Source: Thermotogota bacterium (GTDB lineage: Bacteria; Thermotogota; Thermotogae; Thermotogales; Fervidobacteriaceae). From it: DNA of 64,000 nt. Both the position numbers and the translations under genes were made by a program. Location of the stretch: assembly GCA_030550315.1 (NCBI GenBank), contig JAUQPP010000002.1, positions 1-64,000 on the forward strand, given 5' to 3'. Shown one piece after another: positions 28,105 to 37,527 of this stretch. Position 1 is the first letter of the stretch; each line of letters begins with the position of its first letter. The notes below the pieces were generated by a model. That model saw only the letters and a program-made list of their open reading frames with translations. It did not search any database and had not been told where the DNA came from.

Positions 28105-30882
28105 TCATAAAACCTCCGTTTCGCAACATCTTTCAAGCACTTTTTTCAAATAGACCCCTGTCCAAGAATTAGGCATTTGGGCCAATTCTTCGGGTGTTCC
28201 TGTGGCAACAACGTACCCTCCTTCGTCACCACCCTCAGGTCCCAAGTCTACGATGTAGTCGGCAGATTTGATCACGTCAAGATTGTGCTCGATGACGATA
28301 ACGGTGTTGCCTTTTTCAACAAGTTTGTTCAGCACATTGATTAATTTTTTCACGTCGTCAAAATGCAATCCTACTGTAGGTTCGTCAAGGATATAAAGAG
28401 TCCTTCCGGTTGCCTTTTTCCTAAGTTCTGCTGCAAGTTTAACACGCTGAGCTTCTCCTCCAGAAAGTGTGGTTGCAGGTTGGCCTAATTTGATGTAACC
28501 GAGTCCCACATCGGATAGTACTTGCAATGTTTCGCGTATCGTTGGAATGTTTTTGAAAAATTCGAGAGCTTCGTCAACAGTCATATTGAGCACGTCGGCT
28601 ATATTCTTGCCTTTGTAGGTGACTTCTAAAGTTTCAGAGTTGTAGCGTGTACCTCTACACACATCGCATTCTACGTAAACCTCTGGAAGAAACATCATTT
28701 CAATTCTGATGACACCCTGACCAGCGCAAGCTTCACATCTGCCACCTTTAACGTTGAAACTGAACCGGCCTTTATCGTAGCCTCTTGCCTTAGCCTCGGG
28801 AGTCATAGCGTAAAGTTCTCTGATCGCGTCAAAAACTTTTGTATAAGTTGCGGGGTTGCTACGCGGTGTCCGACCAATAGGTGATTGGTCAATTGCGATG
28901 ACTTTATCTATCTCTTCTATTCCTTCGATTCGGTCATGTTCTCCAACGGGTAGTTTGGTTCTGTAGAGTTTGTTGGAAAGCGCAGGATAGAGTGTATCCA
29001 AGATGAGCGAACTCTTGCCCGAACCGCTTACGCCAGTAACGCAAATAAACGTCCCAAGAGGAAATTCTACGGTAATGTTTTTCAGGTTGTTGTGCCTCGC
29101 ACCAACTATCCGCAAGTACTTACCATTGCCTTTTCTTCTCACCTTGGGAACCTCTATCTTCAATTTTCCACTGAGGTATTTCCCGGTCAACGATTGTTCG
29201 CACTTCATGAGTTCCGTTACGGTTCCAGAGAAGACCACCCAACCACCATTTACACCTGCTCCAGGGCCAATGTCAATAACGTAATCCGCGCTTCGAATAA
29301 CGTCTTCATCGTGCTCGACAACAATAACAGTATTTCCCAAATCTCTTAATTGCTTTAACATGTTTATCAGTCGATCGTTGTCTCTTTGATGTAGTCCTAT
29401 CGTCGGCTCATCGAGAACATAGATGACGCCTGTAAGTTTTGAACCAATTTGCGTTGCTAAGCGTATTCTCTGAGCTTCACCACCGGAAAGTGTTCGGACG
29501 TTTCTTGCCAGTGTTAGGTACCCAAGTCCTACCTGATTGAGAAAGTCAAGACGTTTTTCTATCTCGTTGATAAGTTCACCAACAGCCTCAAGTTTACGTT
29601 CTCCGAGAATTGTTCTTAAATTCCTAATTACTTCAAGTTCTTTGGTGATTGGTAATTCCGTGAACTCTATTATGTTCAAACCTCCCACGAAAACCGATAA
29701 AGCTTCTGTTCGGAGCCTTTTTCCACCACAGGTTTGGCAGGTTCGTTCAACGAAGAAATTTTCAACTAACCATTCGCGCATCTCCTCAGAAGTATATTCT
29801 TCGTAGCGCTCCTTGATGAGTTTCACCAGTCCTTCGAAGTATTCGGTACCGTAGAGTAAAGCCTCTTTTACTTCTTCGGGTTGAGCTTTAAAAGGTAATC
29901 GTGGATCACCGTGGTATTCCCTAACGATTCTCTCTATCCTTTTCGGTAGCCATCCATCCGCTTTGTGACCGATCCGTAGGCCTTCGGTAACGGGTTTGTC
30001 TTCCTCAAATATAGAATCTTCGTCTACCTCTAACTTAAAGCCCAAACCATGGCAGTCCGGACACGCACCGTAAGGACTGTTGAAGGAAAAGAGTTTGGCG
30101 TTGATCTCCGGCATTGAAAAACCACAGTTCAAACACGAAAGCTTTTCGGAATACATATGTTCACTGCCGTCGTCAGTTTTCAATAAAACAAAGCCATTGC
30201 CTTCTTTAAGAGCAAGTTCAAGAGACTGAAAGAGCCTGTGGGTATTTTCTTCCGTTACACTGATGCGATCGATTACCAAGTTTATATCGTGTCTCACATT
30301 TTTGTTCAACTCTGGAACTTCTTCCAAACGGTAGATCGTTCCGTCCACCTCAACTCGAGTGTAACCTTTTTCGAGGTACTCTTGAAATTCCTCCTTGAAG
30401 GTGCCTTTTTTCTGTCTTGCAACAGGTGCGGTTATCGTAACCCTCCTTCCGGGGAAGTACTTGAATATATGCGACATTATCTCATCGACAGACATTTTTT
30501 GAAGTTCTCTTCCGCAATGTGGACAGTGTGGGACTCCTATTTGGGCGTAGAGGACTCGTAGATAATCGTAAATTTCCGTGACAGTTCCTACAGTAGATCT
30601 TGGGTTGTGCGAAACGCTCTTCTGGTCGATTGCTATTGCTGGTGACAACCCTTCGATAGATTCAACCTCAGGCCGTTTCAGCTCACCTATAAACTGTCTG
30701 ACGTAAGCTGAAAGGCTTTCCAAATAACGTCGCTGACCTTCTGTGAAGATCGTGTCCATAGCAAGTGAACTCTTACCGGATCCGGATAACCCGGTGATAA
30801 CCGTAAAACTAAACTTAGGTATCTCCACATCGATACCCTTTAAGTTGTGAACCTTTGCACCCTTTACGATGATTTTGTCCAT
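28105..30882 (-). CDS. uvrA: Excinuclease ABC subunit A
   Basis: [64 protein letters not shown]; two Walker A/ABC signature sets and zinc-binding CxxC motifs. Confidence 0.99.
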   Translation of the reverse strand: MDKIIVKGAKVHNLKGIDVEIPKFSFTVITGLSGSGKSSLAMDTIFTEGQRRYLESLSAYVRQFIGELKRPEVESIEGLSPAIAIDQKSVSHNPRSTVGTVTEIYDYLRVLYAQIGVPHCPHCGRELQKMSVDEIMSHIFKYFPGRRVTITAPVARQKKGTFKEEFQEYLEKGYTRVEVDGTIYRLEEVPELNKNVRHDINLVIDRISVTEENTHRLFQSLELALKEGNGFVLLKTDDGSEHMYSEKLSCLNCGFSMPEINAKLFSFNSPYGACPDCHGLGFKLEVDEDSIFEEDKPVTEGLRIGHKADGWLPKRIERIVREYHGDPRLPFKAQPEEVKEALLYGTEYFEGLVKLIKERYEEYTSEEMREWLVENFFVERTCQTCGGKRLRTEALSVFVGGLNIIEFTELPITKELEVIRNLRTILGERKLEAVGELINEIEKRLDFLNQVGLGYLTLARNVRTLSGGEAQRIRLATQIGSKLTGVIYVLDEPTIGLHQRDNDRLINMLKQLRDLGNTVIVVEHDEDVIRSADYVIDIGPGAGVNGGWVVFSGTVTELMKCEQSLTGKYLSGKLKIEVPKVRRKGNGKYLRIVGARHNNLKNITVEFPLGTFICVTGVSGSGKSSLILDTLYPALSNKLYRTKLPVGEHDRIEGIEEIDKVIAIDQSPIGRTPRSNPATYTKVFDAIRELYAMTPEAKARGYDKGRFSFNVKGGRCEACAGQGVIRIEMMFLPEVYVECDVCRGTRYNSETLEVTYKGKNIADVLNMTVDEALEFFKNIPTIRETLQVLSDVGLGYIKLGQPATTLSGGEAQRVKLAAELRKKATGRTLYILDEPTVGLHFDDVKKLINVLNKLVEKGNTVIVIEHNLDVIKSADYIVDLGPEGGDEGGYVVATGTPEELAQMPNSWTGVYLKKVLERCCETEVL

Positions 30883-30885
30883 CTC

Positions 30886-31224
30886 TTAGCGTCTAAACCT
30901 CCTCCAAAACGCTGGCGCGATGGAGAAAAGAAGCAAGAAACCAAAAATGAGTATCTCTACACTTACCGCAATCGATTTCCTACGTACATCGTCCATCGAA
31001 AGGTATCCATAAGCACGTGCTTGAAATGGGAAAAACCACGTAATTGCAACAATTACGAAAGCTAAGACTAACGTAACAAACGCAGTACGAAGTATCGACC
31101 ATGTGTCATCCAGGTCATTTTCCAAAAGTTCGATTTTCATCCTGAGTTCTTCGTTTTCCTTTTTTAAAGCTTCAACGGAATGTTCCAACTCCTCTACACG
31201 GGACTGAAGATCGTCTTCAAGCAT
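30886..31224 (-). CDS. Hypothetical protein: coiled coil followed by two TM segments
   Basis: LQSRVEELEHSVEALKKENEELRMKIELLENDLDDTWSILRTAFVTLVLAFVIVAITWFFPF...ILIFGFLLLFSIAPAFW; lies between mgtE and uvrA. Confidence 0.6.
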   Translation of the reverse strand: MLEDDLQSRVEELEHSVEALKKENEELRMKIELLENDLDDTWSILRTAFVTLVLAFVIVAITWFFPFQARAYGYLSMDDVRRKSIAVSVEILIFGFLLLFSIAPAFWRRFRR

Positions 31225-31248
31225 ACTTCATCCCCCATGAAATCATTG

Positions 31249-32595
31249 CTATCTTATCCTCAAAATTGTCGTTGCGATGTAGAAATAAATCGCAATTCCG
31301 GCAAGATCAGCAATGGTGGTGATCAGTGGACCAGACATCACCGCAGGGTCTATGCGGAAGACTTTACCGACGAATGGTAGCATTGCACCTATTGCATTTG
31401 CGAAGACAATGATGGTAAGTATTGCAAGCCCTGCGGAGAAATTTATCTGAACATTCGTTGTGATCATAAAACCTCTAAGGAAAAGAGTAACACCTAAGAC
31501 TACTCCCATTATAATACCTATGTACGTTTCCCTCAAAAGAACCTTCCACCAATCCTTTAGTTCGATTTCTCCGAGAGCCATTCCCCTGATAATCAGTGTG
31601 CTACTCTGACCCCCTGCATTTCCACCGGCGTCTATCATTGTGGCCATGAAAGCCGCAAGTATGGGATAAAGTGACAAAACCTTTTCGTACCTGCTAACAA
31701 GTAAAGCACTTAAACTTTGAAAGAGAAGTAAACCAACGAGCCACGGAAGCCTGTTCTTGATGTACACCCATGGTGAGGTATGGAAATAGCTGGTCGACGT
31801 TGCGGTCATACCAGCCATCTTGTGGATGTCTTCTGTGGCTTCTTCTTCAATAATGTCGACAATATCGTCAATAACGATTATTCCAACCAATCTTAAATCA
31901 TTATCTACGACGGCTATGGCGTTGAGGTCATACCGTTTCATCAATTCTGCAACTTCTTCCTGATCGGTTGTTGTCTTAACGTAAATTGGGTTTGGATCAA
32001 AAATCTCCTCGATTGTGGTTTCCGGTTCTGAAAAGAGCAACTCCTCAAGTTTCACAGTTCCAACCAGAGTTCTATCTTCCTCAACAACGAAAATCGTGTA
32101 AATAGTCTCGGCGTCTTTTCCAAACTTGCGCACTTTATCCAGCGCCTCTTTAACCGTCATGCTCCGTGTGACGTAGACGAAATAGGGTGACATCAATCGA
32201 CCAGCAGAGTTCTCTGGGTAGTTCAGTACTTCTATAGTTCTATCTCGTTCCGTCTTTGGAAGAAACGATAGGAGCTTGGTAACAACGTCGGGAGGCAACT
32301 CATCAAGAAGCTCGGCACGGTCGGAAGGATCCATATTACGAAAAATGGACTTTATTTCATCATCGGTCAGTAATCTGACGAGCTCGAGCTGTTCGTCTGG
32401 CTCAAGTTTGGAAAAGACTTCCGCAGCAACATCTTTGCGGAGAAGACGGAACACGATGGCCTTTTCCGATGTTTCCAGTTCTTCGATCATTTCAAAAATT
32501 AGGTTTGGCTCTTGGTCTTCGAGTAGCAATTTCAGAGTTCTAAAATCTCCGCGTTCAATTAACTTATGCAAATCCACCTGTAGTTTGACCTTCAT
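31249..32595 (-). CDS. mgtE: Magnesium transporter MgtE
   Basis: MgtE_N repeats, CBS domains, TM domain with FMATMIDAGGNAGGQSSTLIIRGMALGEI. Confidence 0.96.
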   Translation of the reverse strand: MKVKLQVDLHKLIERGDFRTLKLLLEDQEPNLIFEMIEELETSEKAIVFRLLRKDVAAEVFSKLEPDEQLELVRLLTDDEIKSIFRNMDPSDRAELLDELPPDVVTKLLSFLPKTERDRTIEVLNYPENSAGRLMSPYFVYVTRSMTVKEALDKVRKFGKDAETIYTIFVVEEDRTLVGTVKLEELLFSEPETTIEEIFDPNPIYVKTTTDQEEVAELMKRYDLNAIAVVDNDLRLVGIIVIDDIVDIIEEEATEDIHKMAGMTATSTSYFHTSPWVYIKNRLPWLVGLLLFQSLSALLVSRYEKVLSLYPILAAFMATMIDAGGNAGGQSSTLIIRGMALGEIELKDWWKVLLRETYIGIIMGVVLGVTLFLRGFMITTNVQINFSAGLAILTIIVFANAIGAMLPFVGKVFRIDPAVMSGPLITTIADLAGIAIYFYIATTILRIR

Positions 32596-32769
32596 CCATG
32601 ACAGACCTCCCCTTTGCTTTTTTGCTATGGTGGTTTGTTTAGAGGATTACAACAACTCGGATAATCCACAGATCTTCACCTCCCTGACAAATTTTCACGG
32701 ATGTGTTTGAATTCGGCGGGAACGCATCTATCAGGTGGGACACACACAAATGTAGCTCGTTCACATGAC
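32596..32769 (-). promoter_or_regulatory. mgtE 5' leader with foldable elements
   Basis: ~170 nt between predicted TSS and mgtE start; inner hairpin GATGCGTT/AACACATC, alternative CCTGA/TCAGG versus CACCT/AGGTG pairings, second hairpin GGATTA/TAATCC. Confidence 0.45.
32625..32669 (-). CDS. Candidate leader peptide MDYPSCCNPLNKPP in the mgtE 5' leader (GTG start, TAG stop)
   Basis: Minus strand GGGAGGTGAAGATCT-GTG GAT TAT CCG AGT TGT TGT AAT CCT CTA AAC AAA CCA CCA TAG; near-perfect SD with ~9 nt spacing. Confidence 0.5.
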   Translation of the reverse strand: MDYPSCCNPLNKPP

Positions 32770-32775
32770 TATTTA

Positions 32776-32784
32776 ATTATACCA
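32776..32784 (-). promoter_or_regulatory. Extended -10 element TGGTATAAT for mgtE leader
   Basis: Reverse complement of attatacca. Confidence 0.55.
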
Positions 32785-32901
32785 AAGGGTTTGACTTTCT
32801 TCTTAGAAGCTTTATTTGATTATTCTTGAATTTTGTGTTAACATATCACTGGCTCAGGCGCATACTGTGTCAATTTGAATGTTCACTCCATTTGTGAGTC
32901 G

Positions 32902-32910
32902 TGGTATAAT
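32902..32910 (+). promoter_or_regulatory. Extended -10 element TGGTATAAT for leuS (with TTCACT at -35, 17-bp spacing)
   Basis: ttcact-N17-tataat at 32882-32910. Confidence 0.6.
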
Positions 32911-33007
32911 TTGAATTAAAGAGCTAAAGATTTCAGAAGGGCGAGCGGAAAGCTCGCTATTTGTCGCTTATAGAGTTTATATAGGAGTGCATATGGGAGG
33001 GAGACGG

Positions 33008-35464
33008 ATGAAGGAGTATAGACCGCATGAGATCGAACCAAAGTGGCAAAGGGTTTGGGAAGAAAAGAGTGTTTTCAACACCCCGCAGTATTCGGAAAAG
33101 CCGAAGTACTACGCACTTGTGATGTTCCCGTATCCTTCGGGAACGCTACATGTTGGTCACGTAAAGAACTACGTAATAGGTGATATTGTCGCAAGGTACA
33201 AGAGGATGCAGGGTTACAATGTGTTACACCCATTTGGCTATGATGCATTTGGACTACCCGCCGAGAATGCTGCAATTGCGAATAAAATACATCCGAAAAA
33301 ATGGACGTTTGACAACATAAACACAATAAGAGGGCAGATAAAAAAGCTTGGGATTAGTTATGATTGGTCAAGAGAAGTTATCACTTGTACGGAGGAGTAT
33401 TACAAATGGACTCAGTGGATCTTCTTGAAACTTTATGAGGCTGGCTTGGCTTACAAGAAACCTGGAGCTGTCAACTGGTGTCCAAGCTGTCAAACCGTTT
33501 TGGCGAATGAACAAGTGAAGGATGGCAAGTGTGAGCGGTGTGGAACGCCAGTGACGATGAAATATTTGGAACAATGGTACTTTAAGATCACGGACTACGC
33601 TGAAAAACTTCTCGAGGGACTTGACAGACTCGAAGGTTGGCCAGAACACGTTAAGACAATGCAACGAAATTGGATAGGCAAGAGCATCGGTGCGGAAATT
33701 GATTTTCCAGTTGAGGGAACGGACAAGAAAATAAGAATATTCACCACAAGGCCAGACACAATTTACGGTGTCACTTTCATGGCAATTGCACCAGAATCAC
33801 CACTTGTGCTGGAGTTGGTTACGGAGGATAAGAAGGCGGAAGTTGAGGAATTCTTGGCAAAAGTAGCCCTCGAGGACCGTTTTAGGAGAACCAGTTTAGA
33901 GGCAAAAAAGGAAGGAGTTTTCCTTGGCCGGTATGCAATTAATCCTGTTACCGGAGAGCGGATACCAATATACGTTGCGAATTACATTCTCTACGAATAC
34001 GGTACCGGTGCCATAATGGCTGTTCCAGCGCACGATCAGCGTGACCATGACTTTGCAAAAACTTACAATCTTCCAATCAGGCAGGTTATCAAACCCCACA
34101 ATGGTGATTGGAACGTTGAGGAAAGAGCTTACGAAGATGAAGGTATTATGGTAAACAGTGGGCCTTTTGATGGATTGAGTAGCAAGGATGGCATTGAAGC
34201 GGTGATAAAGTTCTTGGAAGAGAGAGGTATCGGAAAACGTAGCGTTCAGTATAAGCTGAGGGACTGGTTAATTTCTCGTCAGAGATATTGGGGTGCGCCG
34301 ATTCCGGTAATTTATTGTTCGGAATGTGGTATTGTCCCTGTTCCGGAAAACGAGCTTCCTGTCAAACTGCCGGAGAATGTCGAATTTCTTCCAACTGGTC
34401 AATCGCCCTTGATGCTGAGTGAGGAGTTCAAGGCTACCAAGTGTCCAAAGTGTGGAAGGCCAGCTCAGCGCGAAGTTGAGACAATGGACACTTTTGTTGA
34501 TAGTTCATGGTACTTCTTGAGGTACGTTAATCCGAAACTTGACGATAAGCCGTTCGACACTAACGATGTAAATTACTGGCTACCAGTGGATCAATACATT
34601 GGCGGTGTGGAACACGCAGTTTTGCATTTGCTCTATTCGCGGTTCATAACAAAGGTTTTACACGATCTTGGATACATCAACTTTGATGAGCCTTTTGAAA
34701 ACCTGTTTACGCAAGGTATGATTTATAAAGACGGATGGAAGATGAGTAAGTCAAAAGGTAATGTCGTATCCCCGGACGACATGGTGGAAAAATTTGGTGC
34801 GGACACGCTGAGGATGTACATACTCTTCATGGCACCGCCGGAGAAAGACGCGGAGTGGAATGATGCAGGTATTGAGGGTGTGCACAGATTCCTCAGAAGG
34901 TTGTGGAACAACTATTACAGGATTCTTGAACTGTTAAAATCTAGCCAAGTCGAAAACAGAGAACTGACCAAGGAAGAACGACAGCTACGTAGAAAGCTCC
35001 ATGCGATGATAAAGAAAATTAGAGAGGACATCGAAGGTGGTTTTAAGTTCAACACTGCCATTGCAGGCCTCATGGAATTCAATAACCAGCTTAGCGATTA
35101 CCTTGAATCGTCTAATTCCTTCCATGAAGGTCTGCTCAACGAAATCGCGGAGAAGGTTGCTCTTATACTCTCGCCGTTCGCACCACACATGGCCGAGGAA
35201 ATGTGGCATGACCTTGGCAAGGAAACGTTGATAGTTGAGGAAAAGTGGCCTGATTACGATCCAAGTGCACTTGTCGAGGAGGAAATAACTGTAGTTGTGC
35301 AAATTAATGGAAAGGTGAGAGGGAGGATAGTGGTACCAGCTGAAGCTGCCGAAGAGGAAATCAGAAACGAAGCCTTAAAGAATGTAGAAAAATTGATTGC
35401 CGGTAAGAACATTGAAAAAGTGGTGTACGTTCCACGGAAGTTGGTCAACATAGTTGTCAAGTAG
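33008..35464 (+). CDS. leuS: Leucyl-tRNA synthetase (start trimmed to MKEYRPHEIE)
   Basis: MKEYRPHEIEPKWQRVWEE...MFPYPSGTLHVGHVKNYVIGDIVARYKRMQGYNVLHPFGYDAFGLPAENAA; KMSKSKGN. Confidence 0.98.
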   Translation: MKEYRPHEIEPKWQRVWEEKSVFNTPQYSEKPKYYALVMFPYPSGTLHVGHVKNYVIGDIVARYKRMQGYNVLHPFGYDAFGLPAENAAIANKIHPKKWTFDNINTIRGQIKKLGISYDWSREVITCTEEYYKWTQWIFLKLYEAGLAYKKPGAVNWCPSCQTVLANEQVKDGKCERCGTPVTMKYLEQWYFKITDYAEKLLEGLDRLEGWPEHVKTMQRNWIGKSIGAEIDFPVEGTDKKIRIFTTRPDTIYGVTFMAIAPESPLVLELVTEDKKAEVEEFLAKVALEDRFRRTSLEAKKEGVFLGRYAINPVTGERIPIYVANYILYEYGTGAIMAVPAHDQRDHDFAKTYNLPIRQVIKPHNGDWNVEERAYEDEGIMVNSGPFDGLSSKDGIEAVIKFLEERGIGKRSVQYKLRDWLISRQRYWGAPIPVIYCSECGIVPVPENELPVKLPENVEFLPTGQSPLMLSEEFKATKCPKCGRPAQREVETMDTFVDSSWYFLRYVNPKLDDKPFDTNDVNYWLPVDQYIGGVEHAVLHLLYSRFITKVLHDLGYINFDEPFENLFTQGMIYKDGWKMSKSKGNVVSPDDMVEKFGADTLRMYILFMAPPEKDAEWNDAGIEGVHRFLRRLWNNYYRILELLKSSQVENRELTKEERQLRRKLHAMIKKIREDIEGGFKFNTAIAGLMEFNNQLSDYLESSNSFHEGLLNEIAEKVALILSPFAPHMAEEMWHDLGKETLIVEEKWPDYDPSALVEEEITVVVQINGKVRGRIVVPAEAAEEEIRNEALKNVEKLIAGKNIEKVVYVPRKLVNIVVK

Positions 35465-35504
35465 ATTGTTAGCTTAAGAAACTCAAGCAAAGGGAGTGGC
35501 GAGT

Positions 35505-36479
35505 ATGAAAAGATTTTTCGTTCCGCTTTTTCTAGCACTTTTTTTAGTGTTGGGGGGACAAAGCCTTGCTCAATCTGATATTGTTGCCGTTGTGAACGGC
35601 AGGATGATAACGATCGACGAGTGGAATAGGGAAGCGAATGTTCAAAAATTACTGATGGAAATCAAGGCAACCAACGAGGTCTTCTATGACATATTGGTAA
35701 ACACCCAGGAAGGACAAAGGGTACTTGATTTGTACAAGCTAAAAGTTTTGGACGTTTACATCAGGAAAATACTGTTTATACAGCTCGCGCAAAGTTTGAA
35801 CGTAGGACCTAGGGACGAGGATGTTAAACAAGACGTGGATGGTGAAATAGCCAAAATGCTGGCGGATTTAAAAATGACAGAGCAGCAGCTTGACGAATAC
35901 TTGATTCAACTGGGAATGGGCAAGTTAGAAGATTATAAACAAAAGTTGTACATTCAGAGAGCTTATTCACTTTCGTTGGCAAACGTTTACCTGTACTTCT
36001 TGCGTCCCAGCGAAGATGAAATTAAAAGGTACTACGAACAAAACAGAGCTCGATTTACAACACCCACAACATACGAACTAATACTGTTTCGGGTTAAGGA
36101 CCAGACAACTGCTGAAAGTATAAGACAAGATTTGTTAAAAACGAACGTTGGTTCAGAAGTTGCGCAAAAATACGGGATTACGGAATTCATAGATGATACG
36201 GTGGTCCAAGACGATACTTCCAAAATACCTCAGGGAGTTTGGGCATATATAAAGAATGCGGTTAGGGGAGTACCGATTACCTTTACGGTTGGTACTGACC
36301 GATACGTGTTGAAGGTCAAAAATGTGAAGCTTGGCGGAACAAAAGCGCTCGAACAAGCACGTGACGAGATAATAAAGGAACTGACTACCCAAAGGCAGCA
36401 ATCAGCAAATGAAGCGGTGAAAAAAGCATTTGATGAGTTTGTTTCTAAATCCAAAATTGAGTTGAGGATTAGGAAATAA
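35505..36479 (+). CDS. SurA-like/PpiC-type peptidyl-prolyl isomerase-like exported protein
   Basis: Signal peptide MKRFFVPLFLALFLVLGGQSLAQ; VAVVNGRMITIDEWNRE SurA_N-like; EDEIKRYYEQNRARFTTPTTYELILFRVKDQTTAE. Confidence 0.75.
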   Translation: MKRFFVPLFLALFLVLGGQSLAQSDIVAVVNGRMITIDEWNREANVQKLLMEIKATNEVFYDILVNTQEGQRVLDLYKLKVLDVYIRKILFIQLAQSLNVGPRDEDVKQDVDGEIAKMLADLKMTEQQLDEYLIQLGMGKLEDYKQKLYIQRAYSLSLANVYLYFLRPSEDEIKRYYEQNRARFTTPTTYELILFRVKDQTTAESIRQDLLKTNVGSEVAQKYGITEFIDDTVVQDDTSKIPQGVWAYIKNAVRGVPITFTVGTDRYVLKVKNVKLGGTKALEQARDEIIKELTTQRQQSANEAVKKAFDEFVSKSKIELRIRK

Positions 36480-36482
36480 AAG

Positions 36483-37514
36483 ATGATTAGAAATCGCGAA
36501 CTTGAGGAAACGATATTTCGAAAGATAAAAATTTCAATTCTTGGCATTGCAGCGATATTCTTTGCAGGTACTTTTTATTACTACTTTGTCGAAAAGTTGC
36601 CAGTTCTCGATGCAATGTTCTTCACTGCAATAACCATCTCAACAGTAGGTTATGGGTTGATGAAAGATTTATCGGTGCATGGAAAAGTTTTTACCATGCT
36701 GCTTATCTTTGCGGGACTATCATTCGTGTTGTACGGAATCTCGTCTGTTACAGCCTTGCTTGTTGAAGGTGAAGTTAACAAAGCCATTCGGGAACGACGG
36801 AAAGAAAGAAGGATTGGGAAAATGGATGCACATGTGATAGTTGTCGGAATAGGTAACATAGGTTCTCAGGTGGTTAGCCAACTACTAAGATATGGTGAGG
36901 AAGTTGTTGGAATTGACAAAGAACTCAGTGAGGAGAATCTGAGCGAACGGGTGAGGGTAACCTCTCCCGGCAAGTTTATCCTAATTAACGGAGATGCGAC
37001 GAAGGAGGATGTTCTAATAAAAGCTGGGATTCAACGAGCTCGCGCACTAATAACCACTTTACCGGACGACTCACAAAACGTTTTTGTGACACTCACTGCA
37101 AAAAATTTGAATCCTAATATCTTCGTTATATCTAACATCACTAATCTCAACAATCTAACGAAACTGATATACGCTGGTGTTGACCAACCCATAGCAACAG
37201 CTGAGATTGCTGGACTACGAATTGTTGAAAGTCTGCGCGGAAAAAAGGCTAAGGAGAGTTTGATTGACGTTTTGAACATTAGGAACAAAACCTTCAAGGT
37301 TGAGACTGTGAAAGTGGAAAATACAATCTTGGTTGGTAAAAGGATTGAAGAGCTAAGATTAAAAGAAAAGTACGGCATTTTCATTGTTGCCATCTTAAGG
37401 GATGAGGAGTTGCTTTTGGGGCCATCAAAGGACTATAGAATCGGACAAAACGATGTTCTTGTCATCTTCGGTGAGGAATCTGGTGTGGAAAAGTTCAGAA
37501 AATATCTGTTGTAG
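36483..37514 (+). CDS. Potassium channel with RCK (TrkA-N/TrkA-C) domain
   Basis: Two TM helices with selectivity filter TISTVGYG, then [19 protein letters not shown] Rossmann domain. Confidence 0.92.
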   Translation: MIRNRELEETIFRKIKISILGIAAIFFAGTFYYYFVEKLPVLDAMFFTAITISTVGYGLMKDLSVHGKVFTMLLIFAGLSFVLYGISSVTALLVEGEVNKAIRERRKERRIGKMDAHVIVVGIGNIGSQVVSQLLRYGEEVVGIDKELSEENLSERVRVTSPGKFILINGDATKEDVLIKAGIQRARALITTLPDDSQNVFVTLTAKNLNPNIFVISNITNLNNLTKLIYAGVDQPIATAEIAGLRIVESLRGKKAKESLIDVLNIRNKTFKVETVKVENTILVGKRIEELRLKEKYGIFIVAILRDEELLLGPSKDYRIGQNDVLVIFGEESGVEKFRKYLL

Positions 37515-37527
37515 GAGGGGTTCAAAA

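Noticed and set aside
32596-32790. M-box (ykoK) riboswitch for mgtE
   Set aside because: I could not find the expected conserved M-box segments in the minus-strand leader; a cmscan with RF00380 would settle it.
32911-33007. T-box leader for leuS
   Set aside because: Leader too short and no specifier-loop/antiterminator features.
37402-37527. N-terminal extension of MtnA overlapping the K+ channel gene
   Set aside because: GTG at 37528 has a strong AGGAGGGG SD and matches the expected MtnA start.
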